Below are positions 42,870-53,200 of a stretch of 64,000 nucleotides of DNA, in pieces (position 1 is the stretch's first letter; each line of letters opens with the position of its first letter). This DNA comes from Trichocoleus sp. FACHB-46 (GTDB lineage Bacteria; Cyanobacteriota; Cyanobacteriia; FACHB-46): assembly GCF_014695385.1 (NCBI RefSeq), contig NZ_JACJOD010000033.1, positions 120,429 to 184,428 on the forward strand, written 5' to 3'. A program made the position numbers and the translations under genes. The notes beneath the pieces are model-generated. The model was not told where the DNA came from. It saw only the letters and a program-made list of their open reading frames with translations, and ran no database searches.

Positions 42870-43550
42870 TTAGCCTTCACACCCAATCCCGTCACCATCT
42901 TTATCAAACCCATGTGGGTCAGGTGCCAAAACACTAAACCGCTTCTGTGGGATATCCCCACAATTTAAATCAGGTGGGCTTTGGGGGATGCATACACCAG
43001 GATAAGCAGGGGAACAGTTAGAAATAGGTGATGGAGCGGTGGGAGCTGGGCTGGACGGTGCACGCTTACCTGCTCTAAAATCCCACGGCATTACTGGATT
43101 GGCTTGGCTCCAAAAGGCTAACTTTCGTTGCTTGGCTTTGGCTTCTACTTGTAGATATCGACCCTGGGTGCTAGCGCAGGCAGTGAGGTACTGGCGGTAA
43201 ACCACGGCGCGGCCCTCCTGAACCATCTGCAAATTGATCGACTGTCCGCTTTTGAAAATCTCAGCCACGGTGCGACCATAGCGATCTTTCTCTACTGCCC
43301 GTAGCTCCACATTTTGATTTTTAGGTAGAAGTTGGCCGAGGCGCACTGCCGATTCTTTACCACCTGTCTGTGTGGACTCCGGTGCATCCACACACGCGAG
43401 TCTCACGGTTGTAGACTTCCTATTTACCTGAACCCGCAATGTATCTCCATCATCAGTGCTAATTACAGTCCCTAATAAGTTGGTTTGGGCTAGAAGCGGA
43501 GTAGGAAGAACTAGCGCGATCGCGGTCATCAGTGTAAAAAATCGATTCAT
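42870..43550 (-). CDS. Secreted thermonuclease with excalibur-like C-terminus
   Basis: The 226-residue product is read from ATG 43550 and carries a signal peptide ending near LLAQ. The staphylococcal nuclease fold follows: GTVISTDDGDTLRV, VRLACVDAPES with the catalytic Asp/Arg region, and DRYGRTVAEI. The C-terminus has Cys pairs and DKDGDGIGCEG, a calcium-binding excalibur-type motif. It would degrade nucleic acid outside the cytoplasm. It follows the helicase gene by 5 bases on the same strand. Confidence 0.85.
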   Translation of the reverse strand: MNRFFTLMTAIALVLPTPLLAQTNLLGTVISTDDGDTLRVQVNRKSTTVRLACVDAPESTQTGGKESAVRLGQLLPKNQNVELRAVEKDRYGRTVAEIFKSGQSINLQMVQEGRAVVYRQYLTACASTQGRYLQVEAKAKQRKLAFWSQANPVMPWDFRAGKRAPSSPAPTAPSPISNCSPAYPGVCIPQSPPDLNCGDIPQKRFSVLAPDPHGFDKDGDGIGCEG

Positions 43551-43555
43551 AATAC

Positions 43556-45421
43556 TTAGCGAGATGTTCTGCTCAAGGCTACTTGAATTCTGTCTACAAA
43601 CTCTGATGTGCGATCGCATGTTAGGACTAATTGATCAATTGCACGAGTCATGGCGACATAAAACAAGCGGGTTTCCTCCTGAATTGTGCCGTACTGATTT
43701 GGCAAGTAGCCCACGCCAGGAATAAAAACCACCGAAAATTCCAACCCCTTACTTGAGTGCATGGTCATGAGTTTGATGCTCTGATCGGAGGGGTGGAAGT
43801 TGCGACTTTCATTTGTTGCGTTGACCCACTCTATTGGCACTTGGGCCTGTTGTAACTGCTGGTAAATGCACTCACCCATGAATTTGGAGCGATAAACGAT
43901 CGCCATTTCATTCCAAGCAGTGCCTCGTTCATAAAACTGCTGCACTCGCTCCACTAAGTAATCAGCTTCATGTTTGAAATTAGGTAATCGAATCAACTCC
44001 GGTACAGGTCCGTGACGACCCACGCTTTGCGGTGAAACTAGAACTGGCGCATCTTCTTGATCGTCGGTGGGAGACATGACCTCCTTTGCAAACTCATACG
44101 CCAGGGTTAGCACTTCTGCTGTATTGCGATAGTTAAGTTTGAGAATCGTAGTGCGCCCCTGGGCCTGAATGCCTACACTCTTGAAACTAAACTTCTGTTG
44201 TTTGTCTTCCCCGTAGAGGTTTTGAGCATCATCGTAGAGTAACAGGAGTGAGTTGGTTTCTGGATCAACCATTTGCACGACTAGCTTGAGCCACTCGGGC
44301 TTGAAATCGTGCCCCTCGTCAATCATTACAGCGCCATAGTGCCCCGCTGGAATGTTACCCTGATCTACGCCTTGAATGACTCGTTGCACGAGCTGCTCAA
44401 CATAAGCATCTCCTTGAGATTCTCGCCAATTGGGTAGGGGTAATTGATGGTTTTTAAGTTGATCCACACACCAACCGTGGAAATGTCGCACCTTAACGCG
44501 ATCGCTTAGTCCCTTCTCCTGAATCATCTGCCGCAGGCGAGCGGCTAAGGACACGTTGAAGCAGAGCACAAGGATTGGTTTGGTTGTGTGTTGGGCTAAA
44601 TGCTGACAGCGATAGGCCAAAATTAAGGTTTTACCAGAACCAGCAACACCATGAATCACTCGGTGTCCCTCTCCTAAGCTGCGAGCAAGTTGCTCCTGTT
44701 GCAAGTCCATAATTTTGATCAAGTCTGGGATCAACTCTTGATGCTGCGGTTCATCTCCTGCAACCTCATCTTCAAAAAGCGACAATTGCTTGGCCGAGAT
44801 TCGTAGGTCTGGGAAAAGATGCCAGCGAACTCGATCGATTTGCTCTGCAGTGAGGGTTTTACCAAACTGATAAGGGCATAAATCCCAGAGCCGCTTTTGA
44901 AATTCCTCTGGATCAACCTTTTCCGTCATTTCATCTCTGCAAATGACCAGATGTGGCTCAAAAACCTCTCTTAAGTCAGTTTGCTCAAAAGCTTTACGCG
45001 TGATCTCAGTGAAGACAACGCCGTACCCATATGGCAATGCCGACTTGCCTTGATAGCGGCCTTCAGGCTGTACTAGGAGGCGATCGCGCTCCAAGGTCTC
45101 GTTGATGGCTAACGCATAGTCTCTAGCCTGTGCGAGGGGATTCTTAACTTCCTTAATACCATTAGGGGTGACTAGCTTAACTGTGGTTTGAGTGACCCGT
45201 TGAATATTTTCGAGCTTCCAATCCTTGACTTCTAAGATGAACAACCCTCGGTTGGGGTGTAGCACAATAAAATCTGGGTGCAGTTGCTTTATGCCCACCG
45301 CCACGTCGTACCAGAGTATGTAGTCTTCCTCCAGTTTCCGCTCCAATCTCTCAGCCAACCGCTTCTCACCATTGGTCATGCGAGGTAGGCAGCTATTGAG
45401 GGACGGGATTAAGGTTGCCAT
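43556..45421 (-). CDS. NERD nuclease-like domain fused to UvrD-type helicase
   Basis: The 621-residue product has an N-terminal NERD/PD-(D/E)xK region: HPDFIVLHPNRGLFILEVKDW core near residues 48-68, where D, E and K are visible. An SF1 helicase follows: Walker A HGVAGSGKT near residue 265, VMIDEGHDF near residue 370, the YDDAQNLY motif, LKLNYRN, TMHSSKGLEF and YVAMTRA. Nuclease-helicase single-protein defences such as Nhi have a comparable layout. The gene may serve in defence or repair; this is inferred from architecture. Confidence 0.8.
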   Translation of the reverse strand: MATLIPSLNSCLPRMTNGEKRLAERLERKLEEDYILWYDVAVGIKQLHPDFIVLHPNRGLFILEVKDWKLENIQRVTQTTVKLVTPNGIKEVKNPLAQARDYALAINETLERDRLLVQPEGRYQGKSALPYGYGVVFTEITRKAFEQTDLREVFEPHLVICRDEMTEKVDPEEFQKRLWDLCPYQFGKTLTAEQIDRVRWHLFPDLRISAKQLSLFEDEVAGDEPQHQELIPDLIKIMDLQQEQLARSLGEGHRVIHGVAGSGKTLILAYRCQHLAQHTTKPILVLCFNVSLAARLRQMIQEKGLSDRVKVRHFHGWCVDQLKNHQLPLPNWRESQGDAYVEQLVQRVIQGVDQGNIPAGHYGAVMIDEGHDFKPEWLKLVVQMVDPETNSLLLLYDDAQNLYGEDKQQKFSFKSVGIQAQGRTTILKLNYRNTAEVLTLAYEFAKEVMSPTDDQEDAPVLVSPQSVGRHGPVPELIRLPNFKHEADYLVERVQQFYERGTAWNEMAIVYRSKFMGECIYQQLQQAQVPIEWVNATNESRNFHPSDQSIKLMTMHSSKGLEFSVVFIPGVGYLPNQYGTIQEETRLFYVAMTRAIDQLVLTCDRTSEFVDRIQVALSRTSR

Positions 45422-45567
45422 ATCTAGACGTGCTTCAAAAAGGTTCTAGATTAGCTTTCCCCAATGGCAGCAAACTGTTCATATTTCGGGCGATCGCTGC
45501 TAAACCAAGGATTAATACTTACAAAACCTTCGTTTACACTAGCGATCAGGAGTTGTAGGGAAAATAT

Positions 45568-45981
45568 ATGGGAAAGGCAAAACAAGGGAGAAAATTAGCT
45601 CCGGCTCGTGGTTTTGGAAAGCAACAACAATATCAGGAGAAAAATGTTGCTAGACGAATGAAAGTACTTGAGCAAAAAATGGTGATCGAAGCAGTTGCTG
45701 AAGCACAGATGCAAGCGCCTTTCGACGCTTACTCCAAGAATTGGGTTTGTGATTTTGGCAATGAGTACATAGCAGTCAACACCCTTGAACAATGTCTTGA
45801 ACTGATAGAAATTGAAGATACAGAAAAAATACTTGCCTATAAACAGTGTTTATCAACAGGCTATGCACAAAATGAAGAAGAGACTTGGTCTATTCAGTGG
45901 AACCCAAAGCGAGCAGAGCACTTGAAAAACGTTTATTCCTTTGAAATGCAGGCTGATGGCTCTTTGTGTGTGGCCCCATAA
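45568..45981 (+). CDS. Hypothetical protein
   Basis: The 137-residue product has a basic N-terminus (GKAKQGRKLAPARGFGKQQ) and a helical-rich centre. It stands between the helicase gene, divergent, and the small minus-strand genes. No family is recognised. Confidence 0.45.
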   Translation: MGKAKQGRKLAPARGFGKQQQYQEKNVARRMKVLEQKMVIEAVAEAQMQAPFDAYSKNWVCDFGNEYIAVNTLEQCLELIEIEDTEKILAYKQCLSTGYAQNEEETWSIQWNPKRAEHLKNVYSFEMQADGSLCVAP

Positions 45982-46032
45982 TCTTTAAAGCTATTCTTCT
46001 GAGCGATCGCCTTGTAGTAGTAATATCTTGAT

Positions 46033-46248
46033 TTACTGTTTAAGCAGCTCCGCACTCTTTAGTCCGCTCCAAATATGGGGGCCTGACTCACCGTACATAA
46101 ACTGCCATGAGCTGCTTTCTCCTTGGCTAGTGGGCTCAGAAACTACCTGCATCCATTGCTCATCTCCTTCAGCCTTCACGCGATCGCCTTGTTTGACTTC
46201 ACCAGCCGTGATTTTAGTCGGGGTTTGCGGCTCTTTCCTGGCTGCCAT
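46033..46248 (-). CDS. Small hypothetical protein
   Basis: The 71-residue product overlaps the preceding gene by 35 bases. It looks like a small beta domain (QGDRVKAEGDEQWMQVVS). It lies at the end of the small-gene run downstream of the tape measure gene. The function is unknown. Confidence 0.45.
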   Translation of the reverse strand: MAARKEPQTPTKITAGEVKQGDRVKAEGDEQWMQVVSEPTSQGESSSWQFMYGESGPHIWSGLKSAELLKQ

Positions 46249-46444
46249 TTTGTTGCCTCACTCGCTCTCGAATAGACTTGATAATTGAACTTGAGACTGG
46301 TTGCTGATCGCCAAATTTCTCAGAAGCTGCTCGCATGAGAGCAACGAACGCTGCGGTCTCTTCAGACGTTAACTCCCTCTGCACAGAAAGATCCATGTAG
46401 AGAGTAGGGTTCTCAGGATCGGTAACTCTAATGCGCTTGCTCAT
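46214..46444 (-). CDS. Small hypothetical protein
   Basis: The 76-residue product begins SKRIRVTDPENPTLYMDLSV, is helical afterwards, and overlaps the next gene by 35 bases. No family is recognised. Confidence 0.45.
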   Translation of the reverse strand: MSKRIRVTDPENPTLYMDLSVQRELTSEETAAFVALMRAASEKFGDQQPVSSSIIKSIRERVRQQNGSQERAANPD

Positions 46445-46500
46445 TGGGTTTCTGATTAAAGGAGCGATCGCAAGTTAAACCTTTTCAGGGAGCTGCTCAG

Positions 46501-46725
46501 TTATTTTTGCAACTGGTGCAGCATGAAGCTGAATATGCCCGATTGAGCGATCGCCGCTCTCGCTAAATCGTGAGGGATGTTAGATGCCTTCAAATTGCGG
46601 TGTATAGATGCTAGTGAAAAACCATAATAACCTTGGCGGATTTTTGTAACTAAGACATTTAACCCTTCTGAGTTTAATTCGTACAAATTCATAAAATTGA
46701 GTGACTTAGTCAGCTTTGTTGACAA
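46501..46725 (-). CDS. Small hypothetical protein
   Basis: The 74-residue product is helical, with KIRQGYYGFSLASIHRNLKA. It overlaps the preceding small gene by 20 bases. No family is recognised. Confidence 0.4.
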   Translation of the reverse strand: MSTKLTKSLNFMNLYELNSEGLNVLVTKIRQGYYGFSLASIHRNLKASNIPHDLARAAIAQSGIFSFMLHQLQK

Positions 46726-46966
46726 ATACTCTAGAATCTCCCGACCAATGCGATTTCAGGAGCGAATCTGAGCTATCTACTTTTTGCTCAAGTTCAATAT
46801 GATCAGCAACCTTGTTCTTTGCTTGACCTAGCAGCAAAACCGCTTCTGTTAACAATGGATGAGCACCAGCGTTCTCTACGGCAATCATTGCTTCATGGAT
46901 TGCAAGTTCAGCAGGAGCAAGCAGATCAACTCGACTGCGGCGCGGCATCCCATCAACTATTTGCAT
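46706..46966 (-). CDS. Small hypothetical protein
   Basis: The 86-residue product is helical (LLAPAELAIHEAMIAVENAG, LTEAVLLLGQAKNKVADH). It lies about 250 bases after the tape measure stop and may be cotranscribed with it. No family is recognised. Confidence 0.45.
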   Translation of the reverse strand: MQIVDGMPRRSRVDLLAPAELAIHEAMIAVENAGAHPLLTEAVLLLGQAKNKVADHIELEQKVDSSDSLLKSHWSGDSRVFVNKAD

Positions 46967-47214
46967 GGCTTAATTTTTGTTTTGGGTGAGTAGGCGCGAT
47001 CGCTCTCAGACCAACTTTTGCAGCTCTGCTAGGTCAATCAGCAAGACATGCGGGGTGAAGATTCACTGCTCCTTATTTCCTACTGTGATCGCAGTCGTAG
47101 CCCATAGGCTCCTGTTACTCACGTTTCGGATGTTTTATCTCGGATACTCCGAGCCCCAACCTTAATTATTTTCGAGCAATCACACTTTAATAATATCGTC
47201 ATCAAATAAATGTG

Positions 47215-50200
47215 TCAGCGAGACTTCTCAATCAGGTCACGCAATAGTTCTCTCACCCGGCGCTGCAACTGTGGTTCGATCGCGTCTAAGAACTCATTTG
47301 CAGCCTCAGCTCCGGTAGCTTTACCCAGCACGATGTCACCAAAGCTGAGGTTGATTTGAATTGGGGGTAGTTCTGGGCCAGAAGAAGTTACAACAGGTGG
47401 AGTTACGGCGGTGACCAGTGGTGGTGGCGCGATTGGCATGAGTTGGAGTGCGCTTTCGACATCCAATCCACTGTTGATGGCATCTAAAAAGCCATAGTTT
47501 TGTCGAGTAGCTTGAGCATTAATCACATACTCACCAGGACTCATCAGTGCCGGAACGCGATCGCCCGTACTCGTCCCTGGCCCTTGCACTAAACCACCGC
47601 TGGCAAACCGTTGCACTGGGGTTGGTGGTTGATTACTGCCAGCGTTGAGCATCATTCCTGCACCAGCGATCGCCTGCTCTGCCAACCAGCGTATCGGAGC
47701 AGGGATTAAGTTCCAGAGGGTTTGCACTGCACTCGTGACCAAACTACCCAACCCCTGTACCAGACTGCCAATCAATTGAAAGGGAGAGAGCAAAATATTC
47801 ACCGCAGTTTGGGCGATCGCGACGATTCCTTGCCAAATATTGCCCAACACGAATTGAATTCCTTGAAGGATGGCTTGCTGTAGTCGGAATGGTGCCAGCA
47901 TCACGGTCGCTGCGATCTGGGCAATCTTAATGATGCCTTGGGCGATGAAGCTAATCAGTTTGATGGAACTGACTAGGGTTTGAGCTAGCAACCGCAAAGG
48001 TAGGAGCATGATATTAACTGAGAGCCGAATAGCTCCAGCCAGAGAACCACTTCCACCACCAAACAATTGGAGCAGCGGCAAGAATGGTTGCAGAAAAATT
48101 GCCCCCAATTGTTTTAGCTGACCCCATAAACTACTTAGCTCTACGTGCAAGGCAGTGAACACACCGCTGATACTTTGACCAACTCCCTCAACTAGCAGGT
48201 TCCAGAGCAACTTGAAGCTATCTGTTATTCCTTGCACCAAATTGTTGATGCCCAAAAAGTTGGTCTTGAAGGCAAAGTAGAGCAGTGCGGCGGCAGCGGC
48301 GACCGCCAGAATAAAAGGTAGCACCGGTGCTAAAGCAGTCATTAATCCAGCCAGCATCGATTGAATTGATGCCCACATACCAATAAAGATAGGCTTCAGC
48401 GTTTGAAGTAAACCTGGCAGGGCCTTGCTAACCTCACCCAAACCCATCAACCCATCAACCAAGGAGGAGACTGCTAAAAGAGGTGCTGCGATCGTCGGGG
48501 CAAATACCGACAGTGCCCCGCTCAAGGTAAAGAGCACGTCACTTGTGCTGCTGATAGTCTCCCTGACATTGGCTCCCGTAGGTTTGGTTTGGGGCCGTAA
48601 AAAGGGCCGTATTCCATTTTGGGTTGAGGTCTGTACAGGTTGTCGCGCCACATCAGATACAGGCGTTGCAGGTGCAGCAGTGCGGTTAAAGAGCCGACCG
48701 AAGAATCCACCTACCTTTTGCTGAGCGAGAACTGCATGGTCACCGACGGATAAGCCCGGTTCATTGCCCTTCAACCGCTGGTCAAAATCCACCATTTCGC
48801 GAGCGGCATTCATTGAGCTTGCCTTGCCCGTGGCCCTCAATTTGACCGCTTGCACCATGCGACCCGCAGCAGAACCACTAACCGCATTCGTAACCCCTTG
48901 CACCTTGGCTCTGATTTGCTCGAGTAAATTCAAGAATCCTTGCCAAGCTTGCTGAGGTTTGGCGATCGCCATAATTAGGGCATTGCCGAGAATCCTTACC
49001 CCGTTGTTAATTCGCTGGAACTGCGATCGCACCGAGGCAGCACTAAAGCCGATCGCGTTGAGGATAAATTTGGCAATCTGACCCAACCCCTGAAATAAGC
49101 CCTTCAACATTTGTAGAGCACCTCCGAGGGCGGTTCTCAATCCCTGAGAGACCCCATTGGCGATCGTTTGAATGCCTGTCAGAACTAATCTGGCCCCCTC
49201 ATAGAGCTGGGAGAAGTCTCCGCGCAGGGCGGCAAACAGTCCACTCACCATCGTGCTGAGTCCACTGAGAATCTGAACCATGCCACGAATCAGAGATGTA
49301 ACCGCTTGCAGTAATCCAACGATGAGTTTTAAGCCACCAAACAGAATATTTCGCAGTCCTAAGAAGTTGGTGGCAATCCCAACCGTTGCTAATGCGATTC
49401 CTCCCAGAACCAAAACCACAGGACTGAGCGAGGTGAGTGACCACACCCCAAAGGCAATCGCACTCAGGCTCATGCTGCCAAACCCGTCTAGAATCTGTTT
49501 GCTGGCATAGAGGAAGTTGCCACCGAAGTCTTTGGTCGCCTCACCTAAAGCATTGAAATCCAGGTGCAGCAGTGCGGTTCCTGCCCGTTTGCCAAAGTCA
49601 ATGAAGTCACCGCCTAGAACGTGTAACTGACTCTGAACTTGATCCATCCCTGGAGCGAAGAGAGCGCCAACCTCCATTCCCCCGGTTCGCTCTAACAAAC
49701 TCCAACGATCGCCCCATTCATCGCCCAGATTAGTCATTGCAATGCCCATTTGCTGTTGAGCGGCTTGCAGTTGAGTTTGGACTTGAGCAGCGATTGGTAA
49801 TCCTTCTCCAACTCCAGCAGCATGGCTCATGAGATTTTGAGTTGTCAGGCCTGCTTGCACATACTTTGCCGCCTCTGCCCCCGATTTGCCGGACTCTAGA
49901 GCGGCGAGTTGTTCTGCTGCCAGCAGGTTTTGTCCTGTGGGTCCTGAAAAACTGCTTTGCTGAATTGCGCGGATTGCTTTCAGTGTTTCTGGAGAAGCTC
50001 CGGCTGCCTGAGCTTGGTCATAGGCCCGCTGCAACGCTTGAGTCATATCCAATAGCACTGGCTCTAGCGATTGTTCTACTGTAGCTGCGGAAGTTAGTGG
50101 CTTCGGTTTGAACATACCCGATACGTGCCCCCACCATCCTGCCGCCTTACTCGTTGCCAGTGGCATCGCCTTAACTGCTTTAGAAACAGGTTGAGTTGCT

Positions 50201-53200
50201 GATGTCGCTGGCATTACCGTTTTCAGGGCTTTAGAAATTCCTCCCAAGATTCCTTCTGGTGCAAAGATTTGGGTTAGTTTGCCACTCACTAAATCACCGA
50301 CAATCGGGAGATTAAGCAAGGCATCCTTAATCCTGGCTACAGCTCCTTCCCAGGCAAGGGGAATTGTCTCCGTCGGACTGCAATTTAAAGTACGAACGAG
50401 TTGTTGGGCGATGTCAATCGCAGGCTGAACAATGGGTTGTAACAGGGGCCAGAATCGTGCCACCATTCCTTGCCATGCTTGCTCAATGCGAGCGATCGCA
50501 CTTTGGAAAGTCTGCTCTACGTGACTTGTCACAGCTCGACTGAGCTGAGCAAACCAACTTACAACAGGTGCGAGAAGATCAATACTAAAGAACTGCTTCA
50601 ACCCTAAATGGATCAGGGCTAACCCACCCAAAACTGCTGCTACGGCCAAACCGATGGGTGATATTAGAAAAGTAAAGACAGCTCCGCCAACTCCTATGAT
50701 TGCTGGGACAAGGGCGATCGCTCCACTAATCACCGTACTGATGATTGAAGCTCCTGCACCCAACACACTGAAAACGGCACCCAGGATGGGGGAGACTAAA
50801 CCACCCACCGTTCCCAGCACAGTGAAGACTTCAAATAACTTGTTGAGCTGAGCCGCATTCTTCTCTGAAATGATTCCTAGGTTACCGAGAGAGAAGGTGA
50901 TAGTTTGAGCTGCCATACCCGCAGTGCCGATCGCACCACCAACGGCCATTCCAGCTTGACCGATTTTGCCAAATGAACCAATGACACGCCGGAAGAAACC
51001 AGGCTTGCCAACCGAGTTTTCTATTTGATGCCCCGCCACCTGAGCCGTTGCCGCCATCTCGTACATGTTCTGCTCTACAGAGTCAGCAGTATGCGCCCAG
51101 TTTTGCCGAACTTGGTAGGAAGGACCCGGCGATCGTTCAGATAAGAAGCCTGTGATCTTTAAGCCTGTGATCAAGGCCCGCTGAGCTAGGTTCAACCAAG
51201 TACGTCCTGCAATTTGCTGACCAGATTCCTGCCAGGCGGTGCGACTTCTTTGGGCCGCCGCCACAAAGTAGTTAGCCATTCGCTCGGTTGTGGAGCGCGT
51301 TGCTTTTGCCAAACTGCGATAGATTTGCTGACCAAATGAGAATGTCAGCATCCGCTCATAAGTTCGACCTGTTTCCAAATTGGTTGAGGTATCTAAAAGT
51401 TTGCCTTCAGCTGGTGGGCGTCGTTGCAAACTGGCTTCATAGGTAGCAGGGTCATAGCGCCTGGCTTTCCGTACAAACGTTGTCTCAACTTTTGGTGCAC
51501 CAGCTCTACCAAACAGAGCCCCCGCTTTAGTTACCCCAAGATTTCTAACTTTGGTAGCTGCCGATTCGAGATACCCACCAAACGCAGCAAACCTCTCGCC
51601 TATCCGGCGATCCCTTAAGCGAACTAGTCGCCGTTGCTTGATTAACTCCCGTGAATTTAGTTCTGGGGTAACTGAATTTACGGGAGGATTGCTAGAAAGG
51701 CGTTGAGCCCCCTGAACTAGGGATCGTAATAGGACTGGAATTTTAATCGAGCCAGAGGCCGGTCGTAGTGTTCCAGATTGCGCCATCAACAAGCGGTTGC
51801 GATCGCTACTTTCATCCGCCTGCCGTTCAACCACTCCTCGCCGTCGGCTCACAAATCGTCCATGGGCATCCTGCAACATTCCTCCACTTGTAGGAGGTGC
51901 TCCCGTGCCTGTATAGCGTCCAGTTTCTCTCAATCCAAAAGTTGGGGTGCGGCGGTATCTGCCCTGGAACCCCTCCTCAACAAAAGTGAAAAAGGTTTTA
52001 ACGCCAGACACAATCTTGTCGAAGATGCCTCTAGCAATACTAAATAGGCTGCGAACTCGACTAAAAGCCTGAGCTTTTGCTTGCTCAAATTGCGTCGGCA
52101 AAGTTGTCACAAAGTCTACCAGACTGCTGCCAACCCGCTGCAACGCAATAAAACTAGCTCTCCAGAATCCTTGCTTCTGACCGCTGTTAACAGCATCTCT
52201 CGCAGCCTCAGCAGTTTCGGCTTGTCGAACAAAGTAATTTGCTAGGGAATCACTAAATTGCAGCAATCGCTCCTGCAACTGCTTGAGTAATTGGCTCTCC
52301 GGAAATAAGCGCCGGATTGCAGTCAGGCGTAATGCTGCACCACCCACCACCTGATTAGTTGTGCTAGAGAGCTGTCGAAAGAGATTAGGAAAATAGCGGC
52401 GGTAAATGGGATCACCCAAGGTTTTAAGAGCAGCCCCGGCAATTCTGACCCCCAACGTGAAACTGCTACTGAGAATCGAAGGTGCGATCGCGGTAACGGT
52501 GTGAATGGAAGCAGCCGAGATACTACCCCAGATCAGAGTAATAGCTTGTCGGGCCAGCTTGGGAGCATCTTCTTTAACCAACCGCTTCAGTATGTAGCCG
52601 CCTAAGCTTGGGAGAGGTCCTACACTAAATTGTTTGCTATCAAAGAACCCACGCAGAAATTGTTCTTCGATTTGGGCAATTCGCTTCTGATTAGCCTCCC
52701 GCAGTGCTTTGACTTGGTCGGTGTTGAGGGTTTTAACTTGCTCCGCTTCTTGTTGCCGAATTGCTTCGATTTGGGATTCATAGGCTCTCAGTTGAGGACT
52801 GTTGGCAAACAAAGTTTGCATTTTCTTGAGACTGTCAGTGCCAACTTTTTGCCCACGTAGGAACTTAGCAAACTCCTCAAATGGCACTCCCATAATGTCT
52901 ACTAGATAAACTTGTAGTTGATCCAAAGACATCTGATTTTGCCGCAGCAGGTACTGGAGGCTGTTTTGCTCTTTAACCTTGTAGTCTCGGTAAAGTTGTA
53001 CCAACCGACCTAAAACAGGCTTGTTTGCTAGAGAGTTGAGTAAACTAGCTTGTTGCTGGACCTGCCGTTGCGTTTGGGTCTGTGCCGTTGCAGCACTCTG
53101 ATCAACTTGCTGACGCGATCGCTGCAAGGTTGCTGTGGTCCGCTGGAACATCTGCTTGATGCGACCTATTACCCCGCTTGCTGCTTCAGTGGGAGGGTTA

